From Hymenobacter sp. (lineage in GTDB: Bacteria > Bacteroidota > Bacteroidia > Cytophagales > Hymenobacteraceae), in assembly GCA_025362615.1 (NCBI GenBank), contig JANYFQ010000594.1, forward strand, positions 1-6,100: a stretch of 6,100 bases of DNA. The letters are read 5' to 3'. A model generated the notes under the pieces. That model saw only the letters and a list, made by a program, of their open reading frames with translations. It had not been told where the DNA came from and made no database searches. Position 1 is the first letter of the stretch, and each line of letters starts with the position of its first letter. This document shows, one piece after another, positions 4,663 through 6,100 of the stretch. Position numbers and translations under genes: made by a program.

Positions 4663-5046
4663 CTAAAGGCGAAACGGATTGACGACGGTCAGGCCGGCAA
4701 TCTGCTCAAAATCGGCCGTGTTGCGCGTGCGCAACGTGAGGCCGTGGGCGAGGGCCGTGGCGGCAGTGATGGCATCCGGGGTTTTGGTTTTTCGGCGCAC
4801 CCGTAGCTCGATGGCCGCCGCTACGATGTCGGGGCCGAGGGTATGATACACCGTGGCTAGCCGAACAAATTGCTGCAACTGCGCCCGTTCGGCAGCCGAA
4901 AGGCGGGGGCTGCTGAACAATTCGATGTGCGTGACAACCGAGATGGCCGGCGCAAGGCCCGCCACCAACCGCTGGCCCGCCAGCGGCAGCGTCGCATCGA
5001 AAAACCCGATGACGACGTTGGTATCCATCAGGAAGGCAGGTCCCAT
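4663..5046 (-). CDS. vapC: VapC-type PIN-domain ribonuclease toxin
   Basis: PIN toxins are Mg-dependent endoribonucleases that usually cut tRNA or rRNA. The 127-residue protein has the four expected acidic residues: Asp8 in MDTNVVIG, Glu42 in VVTHIELF, Asp91 in KTPDAITAATAL and Asp112 in TRNTADF. The C-terminal LTVVNPFRL is characteristic of the Bacteroidota branch of the family. Two starts are possible. The ATG at 5046 (MGPAFLMDTN) matches the usual length ahead of the DTN strand and overlaps the upstream gene by 19 bases; the ATG at 5028 would begin right at MDTN and share one base with the upstream stop (TGATG). I prefer 5046. The pair arrangement with 5028-5258 indicates a coupled toxin-antitoxin operon. 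A much longer open frame upstream to 5784 is only a GC-driven extension. Confidence 0.93.
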   Translation of the reverse strand: MGPAFLMDTNVVIGFFDATLPLAGQRLVAGLAPAISVVTHIELFSSPRLSAAERAQLQQFVRLATVYHTLGPDIVAAAIELRVRRKTKTPDAITAATALAHGLTLRTRNTADFEQIAGLTVVNPFRL

Positions 5047-5258
5047 TCGTTGCGGCTGGTGTCGGTACGCTGTTGCAAATCGCGGCCGGTTTCGGGGCTG
5101 ATAATGCCCCAGAACTGCGCCATCGTACTGGCTGCGGGGGCCGCTTCGGTCAGTTCCTCTACCGCGTAGAGCAGCACTTCGAGCTTTTTGCCGATGTACT
5201 GCGGGGGAATAGGAAGGAGAAAATCGGCCTGTTGCGGGGTGATGCGGGTGCGGGTCAT
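5028..5258 (-). CDS. Small antitoxin-like partner of the PIN toxin
   Basis: This 76-residue protein lies directly upstream of vapC and overlaps it, the usual position of an antitoxin. The N-terminal half (PIPPQYIGKKLEVLLYAVEEL, split across residues 16-36) looks like a short beta-hairpin module found at the start of many small Bacteroidota antitoxins. The C-terminal part, MAQFWGIISPETGRDL then TSRNEWDL (46-74), resembles a toxin-wrapping tail ending in an SRNEW motif. I recall such proteins as PIN-toxin partners but cannot name a formal family. The ATG at 5258 is chosen because the frame upstream is arginine-rich and runs into the divergent promoter region. TGGCTTTG on the minus strand (5284-5291) is a weak possible -7 box. 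Confidence 0.8.
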   Translation of the reverse strand: MTRTRITPQQADFLLPIPPQYIGKKLEVLLYAVEELTEAAPAASTMAQFWGIISPETGRDLQQRTDTSRNEWDLPS

Positions 5259-5339
5259 GGCGCGGCGGGGGTTGAACCACTTGCAAAGCCAGGGCCGCCG
5301 GCGCAGGGCCGCCCCATCGCCCAAACCCCGGCCCCGCAG

Positions 5340-5347
5340 TACCTTGC
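5340..5347 (+). promoter_or_regulatory. Weak -7-like box TACCTTGC before the DUF1345 gene
   Basis: TACCTTGC sits 6 bases ahead of the DUF1345 ATG and resembles the TAnnTTTG box with one T missing. If used, the message would be nearly leaderless. The 95-base gap 5259-5353 shared with the divergent toxin-antitoxin operon shows no better candidate. Confidence 0.25.
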
Positions 5348-5353
5348 CCCGCC

Positions 5354-6055
5354 ATGACCCCAACCCCCACCCCACCCGCCGCCCTGCCGCAACGCCTTTG
5401 GCACCTGCTCCACAACGTGAGTGGCCGCCTGGTGCTGGGGGCGGCGGCGGCCGGCCTGGCCGCCGCGCTGGCCCCGGCCGCCTGGGGCGCGTTGGCGCGG
5501 GGCGTGGCGGGCTGGGTGGGCTTCGCGGCCACGTCGCTCGCCCTGATTTTTGCGGCCATGCACCAGGCCGACGCCGCCGACATCCGCCGCGTAGCCGCCA
5601 CCGACGACCTGCCCCGGACCCTGGCCCTGGCCTTCGTGGTGGTGGCGGCCCTCAGCAGCCTGGCGGCGGTGCTGAACCTGCCGGGCCCGGCCGAAACGGC
5701 CCCGCCCGGCACCCGCACCGCGCACCTCGTGCTGGGCGTGGCGGCGGTGGTGCTGGCGTGGCTGCTGGTGCATACCGTGTTCACGCTGCGCTACGCCCAC
5801 ACCTACTACGACCGCGGCCCCGACGGCCAAGATGCCGGCGGGCTGCTCTTCCCCCCGCCTGCCCCGCCCGAGCCCAACTACCTCGATTTCGCCTACTACG
5901 CCTACGTGGTGGGCATGACGGCCCAAACCGCCGACATTGCCGTCAATAGCCGCCCGCAACGCCTCAACACGCTGGTCCACGGGCTTATTTCCTTCCTCTT
6001 CAACACCGTGATTGTGGCCCTCACCATCAGCACCGTGGGCGGGCTGCTGAAGTGA
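5354..6055 (+). CDS. DUF1345 integral membrane protein
   Basis: The 233-residue protein carries the features of the DUF1345 family: a hydrophobic protein with HTVFTLRYAHTYY (140-152) followed, after a proline-rich loop, by DFAYYAYVVGMTAQTADI (178-195). Hydrophobic spans are near residues 26-44, 52-69, 88-109, 123-145 and 207-230, with a weaker one around 178-193, so five to six membrane segments are expected in the inner membrane. The family's function is not known. The ATG at 5354 is well placed and followed by a threonine/proline-rich cytoplasmic-looking start. It is divergent from the PIN toxin pair. The TGA stop is followed by a strong hairpin at 6072-6100. No signs of decay. Confidence 0.92.
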   Translation: MTPTPTPPAALPQRLWHLLHNVSGRLVLGAAAAGLAAALAPAAWGALARGVAGWVGFAATSLALIFAAMHQADAADIRRVAATDDLPRTLALAFVVVAALSSLAAVLNLPGPAETAPPGTRTAHLVLGVAAVVLAWLLVHTVFTLRYAHTYYDRGPDGQDAGGLLFPPPAPPEPNYLDFAYYAYVVGMTAQTADIAVNSRPQRLNTLVHGLISFLFNTVIVALTISTVGGLLK

Positions 6056-6071
6056 GTGGCGGTAGCGGCGC

Positions 6072-6100
6072 GGGCGGGCGGCTTTTTCAGCCGCCCGCCC
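6072..6100 (+). terminator. 12-bp GC-rich hairpin after the DUF1345 gene
   Basis: GGGCGGGCGGCT (6072-6083) pairs perfectly with AGCCGCCCGCCC (6089-6100) around the loop TTTTC. It lies 16 bases after the stop codon and probably ends transcription. The window stops at the last base of the stem, so neither a U-tract nor a longer stem can be judged. The apex CTTTTTCAG is identical to that of the hairpin at 2223-2255, although the stems are unrelated. Confidence 0.7.

Noticed and set aside
5047..5784. Long N-terminal extension of the PIN toxin
   Set aside because: It overlaps the antitoxin-like gene and the DUF1345 gene on the other strand and is Arg/Pro/Ala-rich as expected of a GC-rich shadow frame.

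Overview
The window is a high-GC stretch from a member of the Bacteroidota, most like Hymenobacter or a close relative in the Cytophagales. The reasons are the GC-rich coding sequence, no Shine-Dalgarno-like leaders, a TAnnTTTG-type -7 box ahead of one gene, and protein families (SmpB, the YkfC-like NlpC/P60 protein, the PIN toxin and its partner) whose sequences look Bacteroidota-like. The genus is an inference from pattern recognition, not from a search.

Layout. Positions 53-3196 hold four plus-strand genes that look like a chromosomal housekeeping block: tsaD (tRNA t6A synthesis), a small FlK-like hotdog thioesterase, smpB (trans-translation) and a cytoplasmic-looking NlpC/P60 peptidase with an N-terminal SH3-like region. 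They are not tightly packed. Each of the three gaps inside the block is filled by a different inverted-repeat element: 45-bp perfect arms at 1060-1184, an imperfect one at 1629-1730, and a nested palindrome at 2220-2382. The leader of tsaD carries five tandem copies of AGCAACC.

Positions 3203-5258 look like an accessory island. A YoeB-type toxin with an atypical antitoxin (minus strand) lies between the 3' end of the peptidase gene and a second, orphan copy of that same 3' end, so the toxin module is bracketed by about 131-bp direct repeats. Next comes a 42-bp tandem repeat (four full units and decayed edges), then a small winged-helix-like gene on the plus strand with a good promoter box, then a convergent VapC-type PIN toxin and its small partner on the minus strand.

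Positions 5354-6055 encode a DUF1345 membrane protein, divergent from the second toxin-antitoxin pair and followed by a strong GC-rich hairpin at the window edge. That hairpin and the two hairpins of the 2220-2382 element share the same apex, CTTTTTCAG, on unrelated stems.

There is no clear undescribed multi-gene system. The most unusual material is the non-coding repeat architecture, the duplication bracketing the toxin module, and the antitoxin that seems to lack a Phd/YefM DNA-binding fold.
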